This document shows positions 36,441 through 44,772 of a stretch of 51,439 nt of DNA, piece after piece (the first letter of the stretch is position 1; every line of letters begins with the position of its first letter). This DNA comes from a bacterium (GTDB lineage Bacteria; Chloroflexota; Anaerolineae; Epilineales; Epilineaceae), in NCBI GenBank assembly GCA_003576755.1, contig QEVT01000004.1, positions 1-51,439 of the forward strand. Reading direction: 5' to 3'. A program made the translations under genes and the position numbers. The notes under the pieces were generated by a model. It had not been told where the DNA came from, searched no databases, and saw only the letters and a program-made list of their open reading frames with translations.

Positions 36441-37537
36441 CCGCGGCGCAGAAGCCGCGTGACCCGCCACGCCAGGACCACGAACACCAGGCCCATCAGC
36501 GTGATGGCCAGCGGCCGAGAGCCCGCGGGGGCAGCCGCCGGGGGATTGCCCTGCCTCTCGTGCGGTGCGGGGATGCGGTCGTCCGGGGCGGCGGCCTCGC
36601 GGGTCGCGGGCGCGCCGGGATCGTCGGCGGCGGGGGCCCCGCTCGCATCACCCGGCCGGCCGACGTCGGTGCCCAACCGTCCGCCCGCGGCAACGCCGGC
36701 TGTGGTCGGCGGTGCTTGCCCCATGGGCGACGCGGCGGCCTCGCGGGTCGATGGACTGCCTCCCGACGGGCGGGCTGGCGGGCTCGAGACGACGGAGCCG
36801 AGCGGCGCTCCGCCTGCAACTCCGGTCGCCGGCATCGGCTCGCCGCGCCCGCCGCCTGCCGTGCTCACGGGCCGAAGGTACGAGGTGGTCGCCGCAGGTG
36901 CCGGGGTGGGCGATGGCTGGCTCGTCGCAGGCTTGACAGTACGGGTCGGAGCCGATCCCGTCGAACGGCGCGTCGCCGCCGCCGTCGGCGGCGGCCCCGC
37001 CGAAGGCCCCGTCGTGCTGGTGGCGACCGGCGAGGGCTGGTTGGGAGGAGTGCGGCTCGCCGTTGCGCGAGCCGTGCGATCGGGTGGCGGCGTCGCGGTG
37101 CTTGTGGCCTCCGCGTCACACGGCACGCCGTCCAACCGCGCGCAGATCGGGCCGTGGAAGGTGGTGTGCTGGTCCGCCGCCCGGTCCTCGAGCGAGTAGA
37201 AGTACGCGACGCCCGGGCTCACCTGGGCATCCGTCCAGGCATAGCGGTCGCCGACGATGGTGGTGCCGGTGGCGGGGACGAAGGCGCTCACGCGGGCATG
37301 CTGGTTCAGATCCGCGGTCGCGCCACGGCGGACCCAGAAGCCCACCGTGTCCATCTCGGTGCCCGTCTCCCACGTCACGACGATGGTCTGGCCCTGCGCC
37401 CGGGCCGCGAAGTTGGTCAACGTGATCGACGCCGCGGCCGGTGCCGTGCCCGCCAACACCGACAGCACGAGCACCGCCGCCGCAACCCGCCATGCCGCCC
37501 GGCCGCCGTGTCGGAACCCCGCGACGAGGCAGGTCAC
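36437..37537 (-). CDS. Exported protein with FN3-like domain, Pro/Thr stalk and C-terminal membrane anchor
   Basis: 366 residues from GTG 37537, which overlaps the PqqD stop (GTGA). A signal peptide (VAAAVLVLSVLAGTAPAAA) leads to a ~95-residue beta-sandwich with TIVVTWETGTEMDTVGFWVRRG and GVAYFYSLEDR, a pattern common beside C-terminal sorting domains in Bacteroidetes and Chloroflexota. A long TP/AP-rich stretch follows, then a C-terminal helix (PLAITLMGLVFVVLAWRV) and a basic tail TRLLRRG. That three-part ending resembles CTERM-type sorting signals. It is sandwiched by 4-base overlaps between pqqD and the C25 peptidase, so tight co-expression is expected. It could be a substrate or a cofactor of that peptidase. 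Confidence 0.8.
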   Translation of the reverse strand: MTCLVAGFRHGGRAAWRVAAAVLVLSVLAGTAPAAASITLTNFAARAQGQTIVVTWETGTEMDTVGFWVRRGATADLNQHARVSAFVPATGTTIVGDRYAWTDAQVSPGVAYFYSLEDRAADQHTTFHGPICARLDGVPCDAEATSTATPPPDRTARATASRTPPNQPSPVATSTTGPSAGPPPTAAATRRSTGSAPTRTVKPATSQPSPTPAPAATTSYLRPVSTAGGGRGEPMPATGVAGGAPLGSVVSSPPARPSGGSPSTREAAASPMGQAPPTTAGVAAGGRLGTDVGRPGDASGAPAADDPGAPATREAAAPDDRIPAPHERQGNPPAAAPAGSRPLAITLMGLVFVVLAWRVTRLLRRG

Positions 37538-37851
37538 GGGTCGCCGCTCGCAGCCTCGCCTGGATGTGCGGATGGCTCGAGCATGAGCAAGGACTTCGCC
37601 TCGAGGTCGGCGATGAAGGCGAGCGTGTCCGCTTCCGCGCGCTCCTGCTCCACCTCGTACTCGAGGCAGATCTCCGCGACGATGCTCCTCACCGTCCGCG
37701 TGCCGTCGGCCAGCTGCCAGACCCTGGCGCCGACGTCGTTGAGCACCTTGATCTGACCATGGTCCGGTTGCAGCAGCACGGCTTCCTCTCCGACCATGCT
37801 GGTGGTGACCGTGGTGGCACGAACCGGCCGATGGTTGAGCGTGGGCGTCAC
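37534..37851 (-). CDS. PqqD-family peptide-modification chaperone
   Basis: 105 residues from GTG 37851, chosen for the strong Shine-Dalgarno CCAGGAGC about 9 bases upstream and for the family's usual length (~90-100). PqqD proteins bind leader peptides and present them to modifying enzymes (a RiPP recognition element). The core is EEAVLLQPDHGQIKVLNDVGARVWQLADGTRTVRSIVAEI, ending in the typical helical LEAKSLL. PqqD-like proteins occur with HprK-like kinases and nucleotidyltransferases. No radical SAM enzyme is in the window. A candidate leader peptide is at 43083-43289. Confidence 0.9.
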   Translation of the reverse strand: MTPTLNHRPVRATTVTTSMVGEEAVLLQPDHGQIKVLNDVGARVWQLADGTRTVRSIVAEICLEYEVEQERAEADTLAFIADLEAKSLLMLEPSAHPGEAASGDP

Positions 37852-37895
37852 GATCGGTGCTCCTGGAGGCGGCCACTCCGACGGAGGGCGCGGGG

Positions 37896-38471
37896 CTAGC
37901 GGACGGGCCTCAGAGTGGGCAAGCGGACGAGCTGGCGCGTCAGACGCCGAAGCACACCGGCCGACAGGCGAGCAAGCCGTGCGGCAGGCCCCTCGGCTCG
38001 AGCGCCGAGCCTGCGCTCGAGGCTGCTCGAGGCACCGACCAGCCGATTGGCCATCGTCCACCGGGTTTGACGGAAGTCGAGCATCCGACCGCGCCGCTCG
38101 GCCGACACGACCTTGCCAAGGATGGCGGCGGCGGCGACGGGCGGGTCGGCTTCACCGACGTTGTCGCCCTTGGTATGCCAGCCCTGGCTGTCGACTGCGA
38201 TCAAGCGGTGGGTCAAGAGGTCTTCAGCCAATCGCACGAGCACGAGGTCGCCGCACTGCAGCCGCTTCGCGGGCATGGGTTCCACCCACACGAGATCGCC
38301 GTCGTGCAGAAGCGGAGCCATGCTGTGCCCGACCACGCGCAGGCGAAGTCGGCCATTCTCGCGCAGCGAGGCATGCGCCAGATCCAGCACCGTCGGCGAA
38401 TGGTACGGCCGACGCGCCGGCCGAGTCGGCGGCGCGCGGTCCGGGCGAGTGACATCGGTCATCGACAGCAT
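37896..38471 (-). CDS. S24/S26-like serine peptidase (signal-peptidase fold), soluble
   Basis: 191 residues. The catalytic Ser is S50 in RVVGHSMAPLLHDGD (box B of type I signal peptidases). Box D is DLLTHRLIAV, with H88 where the bacterial enzyme has Lys, so this is the Ser-His type found in SipW, archaeal and ER peptidases. Box E is TKGDNVGEADPPV. No membrane helix is seen at either end, unlike ordinary signal peptidases, so it may act in the cytoplasm, perhaps on a leader peptide. It begins 15 bases after the large C25 gene ends and 44 bases before pqqD. An extended -10 sits right before the ATG. Confidence 0.85.
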   Translation of the reverse strand: MLSMTDVTRPDRAPPTRPARRPYHSPTVLDLAHASLRENGRLRLRVVGHSMAPLLHDGDLVWVEPMPAKRLQCGDLVLVRLAEDLLTHRLIAVDSQGWHTKGDNVGEADPPVAAAAILGKVVSAERRGRMLDFRQTRWTMANRLVGASSSLERRLGARAEGPAARLARLSAGVLRRLTRQLVRLPTLRPVR

Positions 38472-38480
38472 CGAACACTT

Positions 38481-38489
38481 ATCATATCA
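38481..38489 (-). promoter_or_regulatory. Extended -10 promoter before the S26-like gene
   Basis: TGATATGAT on the minus strand (TGn + TATGAT) overlaps the stop codon of the C25 gene. Transcription would start about 7 bases downstream, right at the ATG, so the transcript may be leaderless. Confidence 0.5.
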
Positions 38490-41400
38490 CATGCCGGCGA
38501 TCTCGTCCGCCGCGACCGCCGGTCGAGGGCGGGAGCGAATCCGCCCGTGCCGCCGGTCGGGGCGCGCACGGCCGGCCGACGCTCCCGTGGGGGTGGCGTT
38601 GTACAGCGCCGGCAGGTACACGCTGCCGCGCCGACCCTCGACCGTGGGGGTAGCCCCTGGCGTCGGCGGCGACGCCGGCGTGGTGCGTGCCGCCGTCGAC
38701 GTCGGTGTCGGCTCGAACGGACCGACCGGCACCGGGATCCGCAGCGCCGGGTCACCGAACAACGTGTAGGTATGCAGCAGGTCGACGTTGGCGCCCGACC
38801 TGAACAACCGCAGCTTGGCGGCCACGGTTGCCGGCCCGAAGATGGTCTGGCCCGCGCCGTACACCGCGTCGTAGAACCCTGCCTGCAGCAGCTCGTGCCC
38901 CGTCATGACCCCGAGCCCGGTCGGCGAGAACGTGGCCACCGCCCCGGCGCGGGGGAGACGGACCAGGCTCTCGGCCATGCTCTGCCACGCGGGATAGCTC
39001 CAGTACCCGTCGAGGCACGTCCACGACAACACGATCGGCAGATGCTCGCCGTTGCGGAGCGTGGCCAGATGGGCCGTGTTGAGCATCTGCTCATGGCTCC
39101 ACCAATCCACCTTGCCGTGCCCGACGAAGTTGACCAGCAGCGCGCCGGTGATGTTGAGATGGCGCGTGATGGCTTGGCTGGCCTTCGCGCAGGCCGTGCC
39201 GTTGGTGCATGCTCCCGCGTCGATGAAACGGTCGAGGAAGATGCGGTCGGCGATCGCCCCGTCGGGGAGGTTGCTCTCGATGAAGCGCGCCGTGGCGCCG
39301 GCGAAATCGCCGGCCGCGTCGACGATCCCGGGCCGCACGAAGGTGTTGTCGGCGATGAACAGGTGCCGGCGGCCCCATGCCTGCGGTCCCGGCGCCTCGT
39401 AGGCCACGATCTTGTCGATGACGGCGTCGAGCTCGGCGGCCGTGCGGACCGGCAGTCGGCCGATCGCCACGTCCGGCATCGGATCGGCGCCGACGACGGT
39501 GGCCAGGCGGTTGGCGCTGTCGACCTCGCCCTGGACCGGGTCCACCCACTCCAGGTTCGGTGGCATCAAGATCGGGCTGGGATCGGCATGGGCTGGATGG
39601 CCCAGGAAGTTCCAGTGGCCGTCGCCGACGACCACGACGTACGCCGGCACCGGGGTCGGCCAGGTGGCCATCGCCCACGCGAGGAAGTTGCGGATGGCGC
39701 GCGGGCCGAAGATGCCGTGGTTGAAGGCATCGTAGAGGTCTTCGACGTCGACGACGGCCACGCGCAGCCCCTGCCGAGCGCGGTGATCGGCCAGGCGCTG
39801 CGCAGCCGCGTGCAGGCTGCGCGGGGTGACGACCACGTGGTCGGCGCCGGCGCCGGGCTGTGCCAGCGGCGAGGCCGGCAGCCAGGCGACGGCGGCCGGT
39901 GCCCGGTAGCCACCGGCGGCGGCGGCAACGAATCGGGCGTCGCCCGACGATTGGAAGGCCGCGGCATGGCGGTTGCCTTGCGCCGTGACCCGGGCGCCCG
40001 TGATGCGCACCGGGCTGTTGGGCCGAGTGATGTCGAAGACCTCGGCATCGGGCGTCGTGAAGCCGTCGACGTCGTAACGGCGTGTGCTTGCATCCAACGC
40101 GTCGAACGCCAACGCATCGGCCTCGACGGCGAGGCGTCGCGGGTAGGTCACCTCGAACCAGTCGAAGTACAAGGTGTCGCCCGTGGTCCCCGGCTGGAGC
40201 CGGGGATCCACCAGCAGCCGATTCGCGCCGTCGCGAAGTGCGGCGGCCGGGACTTGGCCCTGGAACGCGAACCGCGTCGCGCCGTCCCAACGGGCTTCCT
40301 GGACCACGGTGCGGGGGTCGTTGAACATGAACCGGACGTGGTGGTCCGGCGACCCGGCCGCCGACGCGTTGGCCACGATCTCGCCGCGCACCGTGGCGCC
40401 GGCCGCGCCCACGGCGACGCCGGGCAGCGTGATCGCGAACGACTTCGAGATCGGCACGGCGGGATCCGCCTCCACCACACGGAAGAGATGCCACAGCCAA
40501 ACGTCGTCGCTGGTGAAGTGGCGCGTGAACCACACCTTCGACTCCTCCGCGCGCACGGTTGAGCGGGCGTAGGCGGCTGCGGCGGTGTTGGGCCGTGGCG
40601 CGCCGTCCCGCGTGCCCATTCGGGCACCGCGTTGGCCGCCCGCGGCGAGCCAGTACACGTTGGTCTGGGTGTAGCGCGCGTCCCCCAGCGTGCCGGAGAT
40701 CGGCGTGCCGAGCCAGTCGATGGTGGAAGGAGGGCTCCGGAACGGCTCACCGTAGAACACGACGGCGTCGGTGGCGTCGAACCGCCCGTCCGATTCGCCG
40801 ACGACATGGATGGCGACGGGTTCGCCGCGGTTCGTGAGCGCGAACGTACGGGGATCCACCGCATCGACGTCCATGCCGGCGGCTTCGAGGTCGTCGTGGC
40901 CAAGCCGGTACAGCCCCGGCCGATCCACCGAGACCTTGAGCCGCGGTCCATCGCCGGCCTGGGCGATGGACTGCCGTGCGTCTGCCAGCGCCACCGCGTC
41001 GACGTGTTGGGCGAAGACGGCCCGGTCTGCCCGCCAGGCGCGGGCCTGGTCGCCGTTGGCCAGGCCGTGGCGCAGGAGGCGGTCGAACGGCTCGACGGCG
41101 CCCCGGTCATCGGCTGGGCGACCGGGCGTCATCGCGGCTGACGTGCCATCGCCCGGGGCCGCGAACCGGAGGGTCGCGCGGACCCGTCGGTGCTGCACCA
41201 GCGCGTGGCGGACCGCGTCGAACCGGTAGGGGCGAAAGGTGACGCGGACGACGCGTTGGTCGCGGACCCAGGCTTCGCCGGCCAGCGCGGCCGGCGCGTC
41301 GGGCCGCAGGCCACGCGGGTGCGCCACCTTGCCCTCGGCGGCACCGGACGGCGGTCCGGCACGCCAGCCGGCCGTATGGTCGGGCGTGCCGGTTTGCCCC

Positions 41401-41789
41401 ATCGATCCCGGGACGGCCCGGACGGCGTCCGTCGAGACATCGAGCGCGACGTCGGCACCGGGCGGGACGCCGACAAGCGCCGTCACGGCCGGGAGCGGCG
41501 GTCCGCCGCCTGCATCCGGCCATGTCAGCTCTCCGACGCCGGCCGCTTGGGGCTGGCCGGCCCGTGCCATCTCCGCCATCTCGGCCGCATGGATCAGCGC
41601 GGGCGCGGTGAGCTCGAGGCTCACGCCCGACGCGTCGGCCTGCACGAGGCGCACCGTGGGCTGCGCCGGACCGGGTGCCGCCGCACCCGGATTCGGCATC
41701 GAGAGGCCATGAAGGATGACCATCGCGAGGGCGCAGAAGCCCACGGCCCCCCCGAAGGCGGCGTTTCCGAGTGGATTGCGATGCTGCAT
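38487..41789 (-). CDS. Large C25 (gingipain/PorU-like) cysteine peptidase with Pro/Thr stalk and YLP tag
   Basis: 1100 residues. A signal peptide (GGAVGFCALAMVILHGLSM) precedes a propeptide-like region, a beta-rich middle and the C25 domain, with H891 in VNFVGHGKVDWWS and C925 in LSWTCLDGYWS. Its length and domain order recall PorU, the C25 sortase that removes sorting domains in type IX secretion. After ~residue 1040 there is a TP-rich stalk, then VYLPALYNA and a basic tail (~40 residues). The ATG follows GGGGAG at 6 bases, a strong Shine-Dalgarno. It is 103 bases after the HprK-like gene on the same strand. PorU function is not shown; no other type IX genes are visible. Confidence 0.88.
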   Translation of the reverse strand: MQHRNPLGNAAFGGAVGFCALAMVILHGLSMPNPGAAAPGPAQPTVRLVQADASGVSLELTAPALIHAAEMAEMARAGQPQAAGVGELTWPDAGGGPPLPAVTALVGVPPGADVALDVSTDAVRAVPGSMGQTGTPDHTAGWRAGPPSGAAEGKVAHPRGLRPDAPAALAGEAWVRDQRVVRVTFRPYRFDAVRHALVQHRRVRATLRFAAPGDGTSAAMTPGRPADDRGAVEPFDRLLRHGLANGDQARAWRADRAVFAQHVDAVALADARQSIAQAGDGPRLKVSVDRPGLYRLGHDDLEAAGMDVDAVDPRTFALTNRGEPVAIHVVGESDGRFDATDAVVFYGEPFRSPPSTIDWLGTPISGTLGDARYTQTNVYWLAAGGQRGARMGTRDGAPRPNTAAAAYARSTVRAEESKVWFTRHFTSDDVWLWHLFRVVEADPAVPISKSFAITLPGVAVGAAGATVRGEIVANASAAGSPDHHVRFMFNDPRTVVQEARWDGATRFAFQGQVPAAALRDGANRLLVDPRLQPGTTGDTLYFDWFEVTYPRRLAVEADALAFDALDASTRRYDVDGFTTPDAEVFDITRPNSPVRITGARVTAQGNRHAAAFQSSGDARFVAAAAGGYRAPAAVAWLPASPLAQPGAGADHVVVTPRSLHAAAQRLADHRARQGLRVAVVDVEDLYDAFNHGIFGPRAIRNFLAWAMATWPTPVPAYVVVVGDGHWNFLGHPAHADPSPILMPPNLEWVDPVQGEVDSANRLATVVGADPMPDVAIGRLPVRTAAELDAVIDKIVAYEAPGPQAWGRRHLFIADNTFVRPGIVDAAGDFAGATARFIESNLPDGAIADRIFLDRFIDAGACTNGTACAKASQAITRHLNITGALLVNFVGHGKVDWWSHEQMLNTAHLATLRNGEHLPIVLSWTCLDGYWSYPAWQSMAESLVRLPRAGAVATFSPTGLGVMTGHELLQAGFYDAVYGAGQTIFGPATVAAKLRLFRSGANVDLLHTYTLFGDPALRIPVPVGPFEPTPTSTAARTTPASPPTPGATPTVEGRRGSVYLPALYNATPTGASAGRARPDRRHGRIRSRPRPAVAADEIAGM

Positions 41790-41892
41790 GGCGCACTCCC
41801 CATGATGGTGCTTGCGCGGGTGACACGGTCGTCACGCGGCGCGGGTCGTCCTGTGCGCCGTCCACCGCCGATTGCCGTCCCGGCGCGCCGGC

Positions 41893-42792
41893 TCAGGCGG
41901 GTTCGAAAGCGGGCAGGTCGGCGGGCACCGGGGCCGGTGCGATGAGGGGCCAGAACGACGGGTCTGGGCGGCAGTGCAACCGGCCAAACGGTACGGCGCG
42001 CACGATCGCGTCGGCGCGCGCCATCAGGCGGGCGGCGCGGTCGGGGTCGAGACCCACCACGGGCGCGCTTGCGACGAGGTCGGCCACGGCCGTCGCCGCA
42101 TCCACGCGTTCGATCGCTGCAGCAGGCGCGTGGACCAGACGGTAGATGCCACCGAGCGGTGCCCACCGCGGCCCGCTCGGCGCGATCTGCGTCGGGTTCG
42201 AGAAGGGCGTGCTGAACGCGGACCAACCGGTCGGGCCGGGGCGCAGCACGATCAAATCGTCGTTGAGGGTCGCACCGGCGGAGTGCCGGGCCACCGTGGT
42301 CTTGCCGCTCCCCGACGGCCCGACGAAGGCGTACGCGACGCCGTCGCGCACCACGCCGGCCGCGTGCAGCAGCAAGCCATCCGCATCGACGGCCAGCAGC
42401 GCCACACACAGGCGCAGGAAGTAGTCGGTGTGCTCGGCGGCGCGGGCGCCGGTCAGCCGAAGGTCCGCCACACCGTCGGCGACGTCGATCTCACCAGCCC
42501 GGCCCGGAGCGCGATGCACGAGAACCCCGCGTGCGAATCGCGTACGCTCGCCTCGATCGTCTCGAGCGCTCGGCCAATCCCCTTCGGTGCCCTCGCTCTC
42601 GTCGTCGGCGTCCGACCAATGGACCCGAACCTTCATCGAGGGGGCGGCGGCGACGCGGTACGCCGCGTAGCGCGCGTCGAGCGCACGGCTCGGGAGCACG
42701 GCGTCGAACGCCACCGACAGCCTCAGGCCGGCGATGTCGAGCGTCCAGGAAGGCGGTTGGTTGTCGCGTGGTTCCGAGATGGTGCTCATCAT
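41893..42792 (-). CDS. HprK-related serine kinase-like protein
   Basis: 299 residues from ATG 42792 (ATG 42789 and 42822 also possible). The P-loop is VGPSGSGKTTVARH (~157-170), preceded by LLLHAAGVVRDGVAY, the usual strand-and-His of HprK-related proteins. LNDDLIVL follows as the Asp-Asp motif. It lacks the HPr-kinase N-domain and no ptsH is near, so it is unlikely to act on HPr. Members of this group occur in lasso-type loci, where one phosphorylates a peptide's C-terminal Ser, and in PqqD/nucleotidyltransferase cassettes. Target here unknown; the precursor-like peptide 290 bases upstream is a candidate. Confidence 0.85.
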   Translation of the reverse strand: MMSTISEPRDNQPPSWTLDIAGLRLSVAFDAVLPSRALDARYAAYRVAAAPSMKVRVHWSDADDESEGTEGDWPSARDDRGERTRFARGVLVHRAPGRAGEIDVADGVADLRLTGARAAEHTDYFLRLCVALLAVDADGLLLHAAGVVRDGVAYAFVGPSGSGKTTVARHSAGATLNDDLIVLRPGPTGWSAFSTPFSNPTQIAPSGPRWAPLGGIYRLVHAPAAAIERVDAATAVADLVASAPVVGLDPDRAARLMARADAIVRAVPFGRLHCRPDPSFWPLIAPAPVPADLPAFEPA

Positions 42793-42911
42793 CCGCCCAG
42801 GAAATCGCCGCGATGTGAGCACCGGCCCAAGGCCACGGCGCCGAACATCTCGTGGGGTGGCGCCGTCGGGCCTGCGGACCGGGCAACGCGTGGCGCTGGA
42901 TCAATCGCCAA

Positions 42912-42938
42912 AGCTTAGCACAACCAGGCTTCCGTCAA
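42912..42938 (-). promoter_or_regulatory. Possible promoter of the HprK-like gene
   Basis: Minus-strand TTGACG (42933-42938), a short 15-base spacer and TAAGCT (42912-42917). The hexamers are good, the spacing is sub-optimal. Confidence 0.4.
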
Positions 42939-43082
42939 TGCGCCGGTGTCTGTTGCCAAGGAAGACGTCGAGCAACCAAACCAACCTTCCGAAGAACACC
43001 CGTGCTCGCTGGTGGGGGCGGCGAGGCGCAGGGATTGGGTGGACGGCGTGCCGCTAAAATGCACGCCGCGCCCGGACCGGTG

Positions 43083-43289
43083 TCAGCGCTGCGACCCGGC
43101 GGCAGTCGGATCCCATGGATTCTGCGTCTGGCCGGAAACCGGGTCTTCCAGGAACAGCGGCGATCCCGCGCGCGCTTCGATCTCTACCTCGTGAATGATC
43201 GACGGGGTGCGGTAGGGCTTACGCAGCGAAGCCGCTCGCGGGCTTGCCGATCGCTCGTTCGCGATGCGGCGGGTCTCCATTGGCGTCAC
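43083..43289 (-). CDS. Candidate RiPP precursor peptide (KPYRTP leader motif)
   Basis: A frame from GTG 43289 to the stop at 43083-43085 codes 68 residues; ATG 43280 gives 65. GGAGGG lies 4 bases before the GTG. In the 65-residue numbering, the leader has KPYRTPSIIHEVEIE (21-35); Y23-x-x-P26 matches the YxxP motif that PqqD-like leader binders recognise in lasso-type precursors. After ARA comes GSPLFLEDPVSGQTQNPWD, which would be a core if cleavage is before Gly39. It lies between the nucleotidyltransferase and HprK-like genes, on the same strand. Evidence is short motif and context only. A -2 Thr, usual for lasso leaders, is absent. Confidence 0.5.
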   Translation of the reverse strand: MTPMETRRIANERSASPRAASLRKPYRTPSIIHEVEIEARAGSPLFLEDPVSGQTQNPWDPTAAGSQR

Positions 43290-43556
43290 GATACCCTCCG
43301 TGTGCTCGATATGGGCGAAGATCACTCGGCCAACCGACTCCTCGCCGTCGGATATGCGGGGAACCGACGGAAAGCATGCCATGGCGATGCTCACCTGGCA
43401 TTCTGTGGCGCACATACTAAAACGTATTGGCGCCGGAAATGGATACGCCGAAATGCCGGGCGGCCCAACGGCACTGCACGCTAGAATCCCGGAAGCGCAC
43501 GCGAGGCAACTGTCTGGCACGCGTCGGACCGGCGTCGGTCTGGCGGGAGGGTCGTT
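43290..43556. other. Intergenic region upstream of the candidate precursor
   Basis: 267 bases between the precursor and the nucleotidyltransferase end. It is less GC-rich than its surroundings. TAGTAT on the minus strand (43414-43419) could be a -10 but has no fitting -35. Other frames here do not look like genes. Confidence 0.4.
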
Positions 43557-44714
43557 TCATCGAGCGCGGCGCACGGCCTTGAGCCAGCGATAGACGTAGT
43601 AGCCCGGCGCCAGCCACGGGTGCCGGATCGCATAGCGACGTCGCATGTACGCCAGGGGCGGGACGAGCTTGGCCTGCACGTAGCGGGCCCGCATCGACCA
43701 TCCCGGAGTGTAGGCCAACACGACGCGCATCTCCGACCACAGCCCGTGCCGCTGGCGCTCGACGGCGGCCGCGGCACGGTGCTCGTCGGCCGAGGGGGTG
43801 AGCGCGGCCACGGTCCGAAGCACGGCGGACGGGATCCTTCCGGGCGCGGGCACGGCTGGCAGGATGCGCTGCAACGGCAGGACGAGGTCGCACGCCTCGG
43901 CCAGCCCCAACAGCGCGGGCCAATCGAAGGCGTCGCCCTGGTGCACGAGGACCTCGGCGATGTCGTGGAGCCAGCGCAGGGCGAGGCCTTGGCTGTCGGG
44001 GTGGTGCAGCGCCAGGTGGGCGCAGAGATGCAGCACGGTGGCTTCCGGGCTCAGCACCACCGCGGCGGCATCACCGACCGTCACGGGCCGGGCCGAACGC
44101 CAGAACGTCTCGACGGGAAGACGATGCCGGTAGGGCGGCCGGTCCACGAGGGTCCAGTGCAGGTCGACGATGGCGTGTGGCGGCGCTTGCCGGCGCAGCG
44201 TCGCCTGGCCCCCGAACGCGACGATCGCCTCGACGTCGGCGCCTGCCTTGCCGCGCTCCGCGAGCTCGTTGTTGCCCACCACGAGGTCGTACCCGTGCGC
44301 CCGCACGGCGCCGATGGCGGCCGAGGCGTGCTCCGGCGGCACCAGGATGTCGACGTCGCCGAGCGTTCGCAACCCGATGTGCTCGTAGACCGTCAGCACC
44401 AGGGCCGCGCCCTTGAGGAGCATGACGGGGATGCCGACGCTGGCCAGGGCGCCGATCAGTCGGGCGAGCTCGACCATCAGCCACGCGTTGGCCGCTGCCG
44501 TGTGGTAGTAGCGGTCGCGCAGGTGCTCACCCAACGCATCCGGCAGCGCCACACCGGCCTTGGTGACGACGTCGTACACCAGCGGCTCGACATCGTGCGC
44601 GTGCGCCGCCGCGGCGATGGCCGCCCACGGCCGCGCGGTCGTGGGGTCGAGGCGCACGCCCGGCTGCCGCGCGGCAAGGATGTCCAGCAGCGCCTCGGGG
44701 GTCGGACGCCGCAT
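43557..44714 (-). CDS. Nucleotidyltransferase family protein (NTP_transf_5-like)
   Basis: 385 residues from ATG 44714. The signature is PVMLLKGAALVLTVYEHIGLRTLGDVDILVPPEHA: K101-G-A-A-L and the metal-binding D120-x-D122 of a pol-beta-type fold. Conserved later parts include VDLHWTLVDRP and LCAHLALHHPDSQGLRWLHDIAEVL, typical of family PF14907. These are the nucleotidyltransferases found beside PqqD and HprK-like proteins, and in the paeninodin lasso locus; their reaction is not settled. The gene is 58 bases downstream of the DsbA-like gene and 267 bases upstream of the candidate precursor, all on one strand. Confidence 0.88.
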   Translation of the reverse strand: MRRPTPEALLDILAARQPGVRLDPTTARPWAAIAAAAHAHDVEPLVYDVVTKAGVALPDALGEHLRDRYYHTAAANAWLMVELARLIGALASVGIPVMLLKGAALVLTVYEHIGLRTLGDVDILVPPEHASAAIGAVRAHGYDLVVGNNELAERGKAGADVEAIVAFGGQATLRRQAPPHAIVDLHWTLVDRPPYRHRLPVETFWRSARPVTVGDAAAVVLSPEATVLHLCAHLALHHPDSQGLALRWLHDIAEVLVHQGDAFDWPALLGLAEACDLVLPLQRILPAVPAPGRIPSAVLRTVAALTPSADEHRAAAAVERQRHGLWSEMRVVLAYTPGWSMRARYVQAKLVPPLAYMRRRYAIRHPWLAPGYYVYRWLKAVRRAR

Positions 44715-44772
44715 GACCCGGTGCGACAGGCCGCCGGGCACGCCAAGGGCGTCATGGCGCACGGAGGGTGCC

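Noticed and set aside
36820-36845. MPATG in the anchored protein as a sortase site
   Set aside because: It lies over 100 residues before the C-terminal helix inside a low-complexity stretch, and Met replaces Leu.
43083-43289. A canonical lasso peptide
   Set aside because: No asparagine-synthetase-like cyclase or B2 protease is present and the -2 Thr is missing; only a general precursor call is kept.
43264-43593. 109-codon plus-strand frame opposite the candidate precursor
   Set aside because: No Shine-Dalgarno, no family likeness and odd composition; the minus strand offers a better frame.
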